A stretch of DNA of 7,086 bases from Spirochaetales bacterium (GTDB taxonomy: Bacteria > Spirochaetota > Spirochaetia > Sphaerochaetales > Sphaerochaetaceae), in NCBI GenBank assembly GCA_022771185.1, contig JALFCJ010000206.1, positions 1 through 7,086 of the forward strand, read 5' to 3'. Each line of letters begins with the position of its first letter. Positions within the stretch are counted from its first letter, which is position 1. Positions 1 to 5,915 of this stretch are shown here, in pieces. The notes beneath the pieces are model-generated. The model was given only the letters and a program-made list of their open reading frames with translations. It was not told the DNA's origin and did not search any database. Position numbers and translations under genes: made by a program.

Positions 1-1081
1 TGTTATAGAGGTAATTTGTAGCCCAATAGAACTCTCCTATGAGGTGAATGCCTCCTTCATCCTTTAAGTTCTCTTCTCTAAGCGCATATTCGTCGTTCTT
101 TCTCACAAGGGACGAATACTTATCACCTTCTGTCACCTTCCAATCAACGCCTGCTCCCAAACCTATTCCAGTAGGCTTATTGTTAAATCCACCCTCACCT
201 TTGAAATATAGATCATCCTGTGCATACTGGGCCCATAGTCTCAATGGCCCTATCTTTCCTTCCATCGATACTTCTATCATTACATTGGAGTGTTCTTCCT
301 GATATAAGTTATGCCATAAGACAAATGGAGTCATATCATATAGCCCTGGGTATGCACCATATACACAGTTCATTTCAGATAAGCCAAAGCGGAACACATC
401 ATTTGAAGCAGATACTTTATGGATAAAGAATGTCTTTGTTTTCTCTGTTTCATTACCATATCCATTAATAGTGCTGTTGGAGCCTCCGATAGCATAGAAA
501 GAATAATCCAAGCTAAACTTACCCTCTACATAAGAAGCTCCCAAAGCGACTGCATCAAGGTTAGGCTGAGCTTCTTCTGATAGTGTGAAACTATACTTCC
601 CTGGCCCAATATCAAGCTTTCTTCTTCCCACAGAGACAAAGAAATAAGGATTGAAGTACTCGATGAATGCTACTTGTGGATACTGGGCGTTTGTAACTGC
701 GTACTTAGTATTCCCCAAGTAAGGAATATTGGAAGAAGGCGTAAATCTAATGAAATTAGATAACTCTTCCCTTATATCAATCTTTATGGCAAAGAAAATA
801 CACTCTGTCTCGATCTCAAATCCTGCTGCAAGAAGCTCGGGACGCCTATCAAAACGAAGAATAGTATCTTGTATTGTTTCACTACTACCTTCAATTGTTT
901 TCCCATTAAGCATTGCTCTGAAGCCATCGTCTCCACCACTAGGCCATTTGTCATATAAAAGAGGTGTCGAATCAACCAAAAAATATGGAGAGAGCTGCAG
1001 AAAAGGTGTGATTCTTGCTGACAGCACTAGAAGGGAGAACACTAATATCAAAATAACAGATATAACTCGTTTCTTTGTCAT
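1..1081 (-). CDS. Exported outer-membrane beta-barrel-like protein (Wzi/capsule-assembly-like), 3' end beyond window
   Basis: The reading frame is open from an ATG at 1081 to the left edge, giving 360 residues with no stop, so the C-terminus is missing. Residues 1-22 form a signal peptide: a basic MTKKR start, a hydrophobic stretch of about 16, then a plausible signal peptidase I site near LSA. The rest is rich in aromatic residues and alternating hydrophobic/polar segments, as in outer-membrane beta strands. The segment at about 152-174 (GRRKLDIGPG, then LSEEAQPNLD) resembles the GRQ..WGPG and LS..A.P.D pattern of Wzi-type capsule-assembly porins, and GLSE (233-236) and a YAQDD motif (286-290) fit the same fold. 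The resemblance is from memory of the family, so the specific function is uncertain; export and a barrel fold are more secure. A strong Shine-Dalgarno (AAGGAGGGG, 1103-1095) sits 13 bases before the ATG, rather far. No closer in-frame start exists. A terminator separates it from the ligase gene upstream. Confidence 0.72.
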   Translation of the reverse strand, partial: MTKKRVISVILILVFSLLVLSARITPFLQLSPYFLVDSTPLLYDKWPSGGDDGFRAMLNGKTIEGSSETIQDTILRFDRRPELLAAGFEIETECIFFAIKIDIREELSNFIRFTPSSNIPYLGNTKYAVTNAQYPQVAFIEYFNPYFFVSVGRRKLDIGPGKYSFTLSEEAQPNLDAVALGASYVEGKFSLDYSFYAIGGSNSTINGYGNETEKTKTFFIHKVSASNDVFRFGLSEMNCVYGAYPGLYDMTPFVLWHNLYQEEHSNVMIEVSMEGKIGPLRLWAQYAQDDLYFKGEGGFNNKPTGIGLGAGVDWKVTEGDKYSSLVRKNDEYALREENLKDEGGIHLIGEFYWATNYLYN

Positions 1082-1108
1082 ATCTGAGATTCTACCCCTC
1101 CTTGGAGC

Positions 1109-1143
1109 AAAAAAGAAGAGGCTGCCATATTGGACAGCCACTC
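1109..1143 (-). terminator. Rho-independent terminator after the acyl-CoA synthetase gene
   Basis: On the minus strand GGCTGTC (1139-1133) pairs with GGCAGCC (1126-1120) across a 6-base loop, with one G-U pair. The stem extends outward past a T-T mismatch by GAG/CTT. It is followed by TTC and six Ts (1114-1109). It lies directly behind the ligase stop codon and only 27 bases before the ATG of the outer-membrane protein gene. Confidence 0.8.
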
Positions 1144-1147
1144 TATG

Positions 1148-2935
1148 CTATTTGTTTTCTTTTTTCTTTCTTGAATACAAGAATCTCTTAATCTTTTGGG
1201 TAGGAGTACGCTCAAAGTCCTTCTCTTGGAGCTCTGTATCAGAGATTTTGGAGAATGTAGAGAGTTGCTCATTAACACTCTTCTTAAGCTTGACCAAGTA
1301 CTTCTCAGCCTCACTCTTCACTTCTTCAGCACTTATCTTAAGTTTCTCCTGCATCGCTTCAAGATCCACCTTGATAAGGGCGACCAAACCACCGTCACCT
1401 GGCACTACCAATGACTCCTGGACAAATTCCATGTTATTAATAATACTTTCGATTGACTCAGGGTAAATATTCTCTCCCGCAGGACCCAAAATCATAGTCT
1501 TGACTCTCCCCCTTATGGATAGGTAGCCATGCTTATCGATATATCCCAAGTCTCCTGTCTTGAAATAACCATCCGGGGTGAATACTTCCTTATTTAGTTC
1601 TTCATTGTCGTAATAGCCTGTCATGACATTAGGACCCTTTACAGCAATCTCACCCACTCCCTCTTCATTTTTATCCAAGAGGATAACATCATCATGTTTT
1701 ACAGGCTTTCCGATGTACCCCTTCTTATGCATCTTGTGCTTTGGTCCGCAACCTGCAATTAACGGGCTTGTCTCCGTCAAACCATAACCTAGGGCATATG
1801 GGAAATGACAAGAATACAAGAAGTCCCAGACGGTACTGTCCAAAGGAGCACCACCTATACCGAAGAACTTCATACATCCACCCATTGTAGAAATAAGCTT
1901 TGCCTTTACTGTCTTCAACACTATCCACTTTGTAAGAGGATTCTTATATAGCTTTGAAATCTTCGGATTATCACGTAGAGTAGGCACTACTGCAGCCTTG
2001 TAAATCTTCTCAATCAGGAGAGGGACAGTAAGAATTACATGAGGTCTTACTTCCTTAAATGCTCTCATCAGAATTGTCGTTGCAGGCGGTTTACCCAGGA
2101 AAACAACCTCAGATCCCTGCATGAGACACAGCAAGTGCGTAATTGTGAACTCATAGCAATGGCTCATAGGGAGAATGGAAAGCACTCTGAAACCTTTCTT
2201 TACCTTCACGTATGTATCAGAGCTTTCATCTGCACATACAAGAAGGTTCTTGTGCGTAAGTACCACACCTTTACTGGAACCAGTGGTTCCGCTTGTGAAG
2301 ATAAGTGACGCCATATCATCTTCCCGAGGTACGGAAGAATTAAGGAGAGTATGGTTATGGTTATGCTCTTTAAGAGAAATGCCAGGGGAGGTGTCAAAAG
2401 AAAAGCCTTCAGGAATAGATGGAACATGAACAAGATCTTCCATACGTATTACCATCAGACTATTAATGGAAGCATACTCTTCTACCTTCTTAAAGTGCTT
2501 GACGTTGACACAAACACCCTTTACCCCGCTTTCTTTTAGAATCTGCTCCATTTCCCTTTGAGAAAAATCAGGTAGAATTGGAACAGCTACACATCCGATA
2601 TATGTGATGCCGAGATACATCATCATCCAAGATGGACTAGATTCTCCTATCACCGCCACTCTATCACCCTTGGAGTATCCTTTCTCCAAAAGATAAGTTG
2701 CGATACTCTCGGCGCTCCACTTTAATCTATTGTATGAAATAAACTTCTCTTCATCGTCACCAAATACAGAATAGGCCTTTCTATTACCATAGCGGCTTGT
2801 TATTGCTTCCAAGAATCCTCTAAAGGTATATTCCTGTACCCACTTCATCTTGAGTCCGTCACTCCTCTTGATTTTTCTACAAGAGGATGAAGTAATAACC
2901 CGTACTTTCTGTTTTTTGTTCTTCTTATTTGACAT
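1148..2935 (-). CDS. AMP-forming acyl-CoA synthetase (long-chain fatty acid--CoA ligase-like)
   Basis: A complete 595-residue member of the ANL adenylating superfamily, which activates a carboxylic acid with ATP to an acyl-adenylate and passes it to CoA. The core motifs are present in order: the P-loop LIFTSGTTGSSKG (211-223), YGLTETSP (384-391), the ribose-binding GDLG (461-464), the hinge GRVK (476-479) with GENIYP after it (487-492), and TPTQKIKR (577-584) carrying the likely catalytic lysine K581. Length and motif wording fit the long-chain (FadD/ACSL-like) group, but acyl chain specificity cannot be read here. There is no signal peptide, so a cytoplasmic or membrane-peripheral enzyme is expected. 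The ATG at 2935 has GAGGG five bases upstream and a promoter at a sensible distance. The first 30 residues are unusually basic, and the C-terminus ends in a lysine-rich tail. No beta-oxidation genes are adjacent; supplying acyl-CoA for lipid synthesis from scavenged fatty acids is an inference. Confidence 0.92.
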   Translation of the reverse strand: MSNKKNKKQKVRVITSSSCRKIKRSDGLKMKWVQEYTFRGFLEAITSRYGNRKAYSVFGDDEEKFISYNRLKWSAESIATYLLEKGYSKGDRVAVIGESSPSWMMMYLGITYIGCVAVPILPDFSQREMEQILKESGVKGVCVNVKHFKKVEEYASINSLMVIRMEDLVHVPSIPEGFSFDTSPGISLKEHNHNHTLLNSSVPREDDMASLIFTSGTTGSSKGVVLTHKNLLVCADESSDTYVKVKKGFRVLSILPMSHCYEFTITHLLCLMQGSEVVFLGKPPATTILMRAFKEVRPHVILTVPLLIEKIYKAAVVPTLRDNPKISKLYKNPLTKWIVLKTVKAKLISTMGGCMKFFGIGGAPLDSTVWDFLYSCHFPYALGYGLTETSPLIAGCGPKHKMHKKGYIGKPVKHDDVILLDKNEEGVGEIAVKGPNVMTGYYDNEELNKEVFTPDGYFKTGDLGYIDKHGYLSIRGRVKTMILGPAGENIYPESIESIINNMEFVQESLVVPGDGGLVALIKVDLEAMQEKLKISAEEVKSEAEKYLVKLKKSVNEQLSTFSKISDTELQEKDFERTPTQKIKRFLYSRKKKENK

Positions 2936-2967
2936 TTATTCCCTCTGTCGTATTTCTGACACTTAAG

Positions 2968-2996
2968 ACGATAATGTAATTTTATTTAGGTGACAA
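2968..2996 (-). promoter_or_regulatory. Candidate sigma70-type promoter for the acyl-CoA synthetase gene
   Basis: The minus strand reads TTGTCA (2996-2991, five of six matches to TTGACA), a 17-base spacer, then TATCGT (2973-2968, four of six to TATAAT). Initiation would fall near 2961, leaving a leader of about 25 bases that contains the GAGGG ribosome-binding site. It lies downstream of the terminator of the preceding gene, as expected for an independent unit. Confidence 0.5.
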
Positions 2997-3045
2997 TTAG
3001 GGATTTATTCCCATCTAATAAAACCAGTTGACCATAACTATGATG

Positions 3046-3070
3046 TAGTAGATATAGTAAAGTGCTACTA
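3046..3070. repeat. Short inverted repeat in the gap before the ligase promoter
   Basis: TAGTAG (3046-3051) and CTACTA (3065-3070) are perfect 6-base arms separated by 13 bases, about 50 bases upstream of the -35 element of the ligase promoter. Apart from the terminator, the promoter and this repeat, the 213-base gap 2936-3148 shows nothing convincing. The repeat may be a regulator site or chance. Confidence 0.2.
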
Positions 3071-3091
3071 TTTTGGGAAAAATATGCTTTA

Positions 3092-3131
3092 TTAATAGAA
3101 AATCGGAGAAAGCGTCCTGCCTCCTCCGATT
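3092..3131 (-). terminator. Rho-independent terminator after the InlB-repeat protein gene
   Basis: On the minus strand a 13-bp stem forms between 3131-3119 and 3113-3101 (outer eight pairs AATCGGAG/CTCCGATT, two G-U pairs further in) around the 5-base loop AGGAC. It is followed by the T-rich run TTCTATTAAT, which joins the two Ts ending the stem. It starts 18 bases after the stop codon of the gene at 3149-4282. Confidence 0.8.
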
Positions 3132-3148
3132 CCATTCAATCGAAATTA

Positions 3149-4282
3149 TTATTGAATGACAAAAGTGAAATCTTCTGTCCAGACATTACCTGAAGAGTCC
3201 TCAACGGTAGCTTTAAATACTTTCTCTTCACCCTTCTCTCCATCTGCATATACAAGGAATGAAGCGTTCAAACTACTTTCGTCTCCAATAAGTGTGGCGT
3301 CAAAAGAAGAAGAGAGAACTTTTACGTCTTCCCCGGAGAGAGATACTTTCAGGTTTCTAAGAGCTGTGTTGCCTATGTTTTTGATTGGGAATGACAAAAC
3401 AACTTGAGTTGAAGAAGGAATCTTTCCATCCTCATAGTAGCGGATAGATGCTTCTCCGATTTCAACGCCTTTATATAGCGCTGTATACTCCTTGCTCCTG
3501 CCGTTCTCTACAGTCACAGTATCGCCGTCGATTTTCTTTCCGTACTGATCATACCAACCAAGGAAAACCAGACCGGAATCTTCTGTCACTACAACATCTG
3601 GAACACTAGCTTCTATTCCTTCCACATATGTATCATTTCCACTTACACTATCCTTAAATGTGATTCCTGTTGAGAATAGAGCATAAAGAACCGTGTCAGA
3701 ATAAGGCATGGTGATTTCTTCGCCACTCTTGTAGGCGACACTCTCACCATCAGTGCTCCAACCTAAAAACACTCCCTCCCCCTTTACTTCCGGAACTGTC
3801 ACCTTTGTTCCAGGAACCGAGGAATAGGATCTAGTGTAAGATCTACTAAAGTTTCCATTTGTTACAGAATACTGGAAGGTGATAGTCGGATGATACCAAG
3901 CTGAGTTTTCATATAAGAAAGAAGCCATGGCATCTTTTTCCTCCTGAGACTCTGTATTCAACAACCTCGCTGTCAAAGTCTCTGTCTGCTCTTTTGTAAT
4001 CATTGGATATTCAAGAGAGTTATATAGTGATCTAAGTTCAAGGTAATCCTCTACATCTCTCTTTTCTATAGCTTCATTCATTGCTGTTCTTAGACTTGTT
4101 CTCTGACTACTATAGCTTTCAACGGAGTAATTCCAAGCGTTCTCTATATCCTTGACAGCAGCTGTATTGAGATCCAAATCCTTAAAATTTGTTCCCTTTT
4201 CTGTTGCACCGCTGGCAAAAAGCGGTAATACAAAGAATACGGAAAGGGCCAAAACCATAAGTGTAGTAGTTATTTTCTTCAT
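3149..4282 (-). CDS. Exported protein with two InlB-type (Flg_new) repeats and an Ig-like C-terminal domain
   Basis: A 377-residue protein of unknown function. Residues 1-23 are a typical signal peptide (MKKITTT, hydrophobic core, LPLFA then SGATEKG). There is no lipobox cysteine, so it is probably released to the periplasm or the surface. Residues about 32-128 look helical and charged. Two InlB B-repeat-like units follow, roughly 134-203 and 207-271, each with the hallmark FLGW (172-175 and 240-243) and an ending of the type DTVLYALF or KEYTALY. Residues about 275-377 are predicted beta-sandwich and contain IKNIGNTALRNLKVSL, as in CARDB/Ig-like domains. In known proteins these repeats serve as surface stalks or interaction modules; the role here is not known. 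I start it at 4282 because AGAGGTG lies about six bases upstream and the signal peptide begins there. An in-frame ATG at 4342 would add 20 residues in front of the signal peptide. A terminator follows the stop. Confidence 0.82.
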   Translation of the reverse strand: MKKITTTLMVLALSVFFVLPLFASGATEKGTNFKDLDLNTAAVKDIENAWNYSVESYSSQRTSLRTAMNEAIEKRDVEDYLELRSLYNSLEYPMITKEQTETLTARLLNTESQEEKDAMASFLYENSAWYHPTITFQYSVTNGNFSRSYTRSYSSVPGTKVTVPEVKGEGVFLGWSTDGESVAYKSGEEITMPYSDTVLYALFSTGITFKDSVSGNDTYVEGIEASVPDVVVTEDSGLVFLGWYDQYGKKIDGDTVTVENGRSKEYTALYKGVEIGEASIRYYEDGKIPSSTQVVLSFPIKNIGNTALRNLKVSLSGEDVKVLSSSFDATLIGDESSLNASFLVYADGEKGEEKVFKATVEDSSGNVWTEDFTFVIQ

Positions 4283-4321
4283 ATCTTTCACCTCTAGAAA
4301 AGGAATATACACTCTTTCCAA

Positions 4322-4339
4322 AAGATGAAAACCCATCGT
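4322..4339. promoter_or_regulatory. Imperfect dyad upstream of the InlB-repeat gene, matching the yerC-like operator candidate
   Basis: AAGATGA (4322-4328), four bases, then CCATCGT (4333-4339). This matches the perfect dyad at 4743-4760 in 12 of 14 arm positions with the same spacing. It sits 40 bases before the start codon of the InlB-repeat gene, in the 134-base gap behind the yerC-like gene. I found no convincing -35/-10 pair in this gap, so the position relative to a promoter is unknown. Confidence 0.3.
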
Positions 4340-4416
4340 CACAATCTCTCTATAAAACTACATAATAGCAATATAATGCCTTGACTGATTCTCTCTTTTC
4401 TTTCAAAGATCCTACA

Positions 4417-4710
4417 CTATTTGTTATCTTTGTCTATTCTATCCAAGACTAATCGGTAACCTCCCTCCCCATACATCAAACATCGGTTTACTCTGGAGAT
4501 AGTTGCACTGGACGCTCCCGTCTCTTTCGATATCTCTTGATAATTCATACCCTCGGTCAATAAAGACGCAACTTCCATCCTCTGTCCGAAGTCCAATAAC
4601 TCTTTTATGGTGCAGATATCGGAAAAAAAGGCTGCACATTCGCCTCTGTCTTTCAAACTAAGAACCGCTTCAAAGAAGTCCACGACACCCTTTTCATTAT
4701 CTAGTTTCAT
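4417..4710 (-). CDS. yerC: TrpR-superfamily helix-turn-helix regulator, YerC/YecD type
   Basis: A 97-residue protein closely following the YerC/YecD pattern within the TrpR DNA-binding superfamily: an N-terminal helical part (DFFEAVLSL, 11-19), a CTIKELLDFGQRMEVASLL segment (33-51), then the helix-turn-helix at about 50-78 with YQEISKETGASSATISRVNR (57-76), and the ending YGEGGYRLVLDR. Family members are small dimeric cytoplasmic DNA-binding proteins; their ligand is generally not established, and tryptophan binding should not be assumed. The start at 4710 is supported by GGAGG five bases upstream, the usual family length of about 95-100 residues and a promoter that would begin transcription close to 4722. 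A longer frame from 4773 adds 21 poorly family-like residues (MEEEKDD...) and would overlap that promoter. It is divergent from the CPBP/vsr pair and followed, after 134 bases, by the InlB-repeat gene. Confidence 0.9.
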   Translation of the reverse strand: MKLDNEKGVVDFFEAVLSLKDRGECAAFFSDICTIKELLDFGQRMEVASLLTEGMNYQEISKETGASSATISRVNRCLMYGEGGYRLVLDRIDKDNK

Positions 4711-4728
4711 TTCTTCCTCCCTTTTATT

Positions 4729-4757
4729 ACAATATTGCACCGAAGATGATGTGTCAT
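4729..4757 (-). promoter_or_regulatory. Candidate sigma70-type promoter for the yerC-like gene
   Basis: The minus strand reads ATGACA (4757-4752, five of six to TTGACA), a 17-base spacer and TATTGT (4734-4729, four of six to TATAAT). The start point would be near 4722, only about a dozen bases before the ATG at 4710, with the Shine-Dalgarno just fitting in that leader. Confidence 0.45.
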
Positions 4758-4760
4758 CTT
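4743..4760. promoter_or_regulatory. Perfect dyad over the -35 of the yerC-like promoter, candidate operator
   Basis: AAGATGATGTGTCATCTT is an inverted repeat with 7-base perfect arms and a 4-base centre. It covers the -35 hexamer (4757-4752) of the yerC-like promoter in the 92-base divergent gap, where a repressor would block the polymerase. It does not resemble the CTAG-centred E. coli trp operator. Autoregulation by the YerC-like protein is an inference. Confidence 0.4.
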
Positions 4761-4802
4761 TTTCCTCTTCCATTAATTAAAACCAAAGCATATCATTGGA
4801 AC

Positions 4803-5489
4803 ATGGAACATAATACAATCCAGGAAAAAAAGAAGAACATTTACGCTTTATTAGGAATACTATATGCTGGGGTCCAGTATTTATGGACATACTTTTTAAG
4901 TTCTTACTTCAAAAGAATCGGAACTCTTCCAAGAATAACATCGCCTATAGGGTTTATCCCGGCCTTTTTCTTCAATCTTGTCATCGCGATCCCAATGATC
5001 ATTGTCTTTATAGGTACAGTCATCAGATACAGGCGTGAGTTTGATGACAAGATGATGTACATAAAGACAGACAGATATCTTCTGACTCTAATTCTTACCA
5101 TGATATATGCATTGATGCTTCCTCTTTCTACAAGGCTGGATTTGAATCCGAGAAGAGGTGCCTTTGCATGGATATACTATCTTGTATTCATCTCTTTCTT
5201 CGAAGAATTCTTATATAGAGGTCTGGTTCCTACACTTATGGATCGTTCCTCCTTCCCTTCTTGGATAAGGGCCGTTATTCCTGCCCTGGTCTATGGAATA
5301 TATCAGAGCGCCCTTCCTTTGGCCCAATACGGACTCTCTCTTAGTACCCTCACATCAATTCTTCCTGATATCATCTGGTCCACTATCTTCCATTTTGCTC
5401 TTATGGGCATGAAAAAGTGGACAGGTGCAATGTGGCTGCCTATTATCGTCCATGCAATAATAGACCTCTCAATATACTTCATTTTCTAA
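4803..5489 (+). CDS. CPBP-family (Abi/Rce1-like) intramembrane protein, motif 2 His replaced by Gln
   Basis: A 228-residue polytopic inner-membrane protein with about seven hydrophobic segments (roughly 13-32, 52-74, 93-110, 120-133, 157-175, 185-203, 211-228). Motif 1 of the CPBP/Rce1 family is clear: EEFLYR (E134, E135, R139). Motif 3 is HAIID (H217, D221). Motif 2, normally FxxxH, reads YGIYQ (164-168), so the usual histidine is a glutamine. In Rce1-type proteases the glutamate and both histidines take part in catalysis, so this protein may be altered or inactive; members of the family also act as scaffolds or in bacteriocin immunity. I chose the ATG at 4803, just before a normal amphiphilic N-terminus, though only a weak GGA precedes it. 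In-frame ATGs at 4746 and 4749 would add 18-19 residues overlapping the opposite promoter. It is followed after two bases by the vsr start, so the two are probably cotranscribed. Confidence 0.85.
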   Translation: MEHNTIQEKKKNIYALLGILYAGVQYLWTYFLSSYFKRIGTLPRITSPIGFIPAFFFNLVIAIPMIIVFIGTVIRYRREFDDKMMYIKTDRYLLTLILTMIYALMLPLSTRLDLNPRRGAFAWIYYLVFISFFEEFLYRGLVPTLMDRSSFPSWIRAVIPALVYGIYQSALPLAQYGLSLSTLTSILPDIIWSTIFHFALMGMKKWTGAMWLPIIVHAIIDLSIYFIF

Positions 5490-5491
5490 CT

Positions 5492-5914
5492 ATGGACACT
5501 TTGACCAGAGAAGAGCGAAGACGCACTATGCAGGCGATAAAAGGAAAGAATACAAAGCCTGAGATGATAGTGCGTTCTTATTTGTTTTCAAAAGGGCTGC
5601 GATATAGAATAAACGTAAAAAAACTCCCTGGTTCTCCGGATATTGTTTTAAAGAGATGGAAGTGCGTCATATTTGTAAACGGGTGTTTTTGGCATGGTCA
5701 CCAAGGATGTTTTATTCTTCCAAAATCAAATTCAGAGTTTTGGAAGAATAAGATAGAAAGAAATATAAACCGAGATAGAGACAACATCATCCTTCTGGAA
5801 AACATGGGATGGAGAGTCATCGTGGTCTGGGAGTGTGAAATAAGGAAGAAAGAGAGACGCAAAGAAAGACTAGATGAAATATACCTTGAGATAGTCTCTG
5901 GAAAAACAGAATAG
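5492..5914 (+). CDS. vsr: Very-short-patch-repair (Vsr) DNA mismatch endonuclease
   Basis: A complete 140-residue Vsr-type nuclease. In E. coli the homologue nicks 5' of the T in T:G mismatches that arise when 5-methylcytosine deaminates, starting very short patch repair. The N-terminal REERRRTMQAIKGKNTKPE (6-24) is the family's DNA-wedging helix region. LPGSPDIV (45-52) supplies the metal-binding aspartate D50. NGCFWHGHQGC (63-73) holds the catalytic-type H68 and likely zinc ligands C65, H70 and C73, with C115 in VVWEC as the fourth. FWKNKIERNINRD (83-95) is also typical. All key residues seem intact. The ATG at 5492 has no Shine-Dalgarno, but it lies two bases after the stop of the CPBP gene, so translation is probably coupled. 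A longer frame from 5417 would overlap that gene and add non-family sequence. No cytosine methyltransferase is seen in the window, although vsr commonly sits beside one. Confidence 0.93.
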   Translation: MDTLTREERRRTMQAIKGKNTKPEMIVRSYLFSKGLRYRINVKKLPGSPDIVLKRWKCVIFVNGCFWHGHQGCFILPKSNSEFWKNKIERNINRDRDNIILLENMGWRVIVVWECEIRKKERRKERLDEIYLEIVSGKTE

Positions 5915-5915
5915 G

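Noticed and set aside
1164..1190. Hairpin TTCTTG/CAAGAA inside the ligase 3' coding end
   Set aside because: It lies inside the coding region, is AT-rich with a 4-base loop and has no T-run on the relevant strand, so it is not a terminator.
729..1466. A 245-codon open frame on the plus strand
   Set aside because: It lies antisense across the barrel-protein gene and the 3' end of the ligase, spans their intergenic terminator, lacks family-like sequence and reads as low-complexity serine/leucine-rich shadow.
3000..3012. GGGATTTATTCCC, a small palindrome just upstream of the ligase -35
   Set aside because: The arms are only four bases, well within chance for this AT-rich gap.
4711..4773. Upstream start for the yerC-like gene giving 118 residues
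   Set aside because: The extra 21 residues are not family-like, they overlap the probable promoter, and the start at 4710 has an excellent GGAGG at five bases.
4791..4803. TATCAT at 4791-4796 as a -10 for a leaderless CPBP transcript
   Set aside because: Its -10 match is good and the start would fall at the ATG, but the hexamer 17 bases upstream (TTCCAT) matches -35 poorly, so I do not call a promoter.
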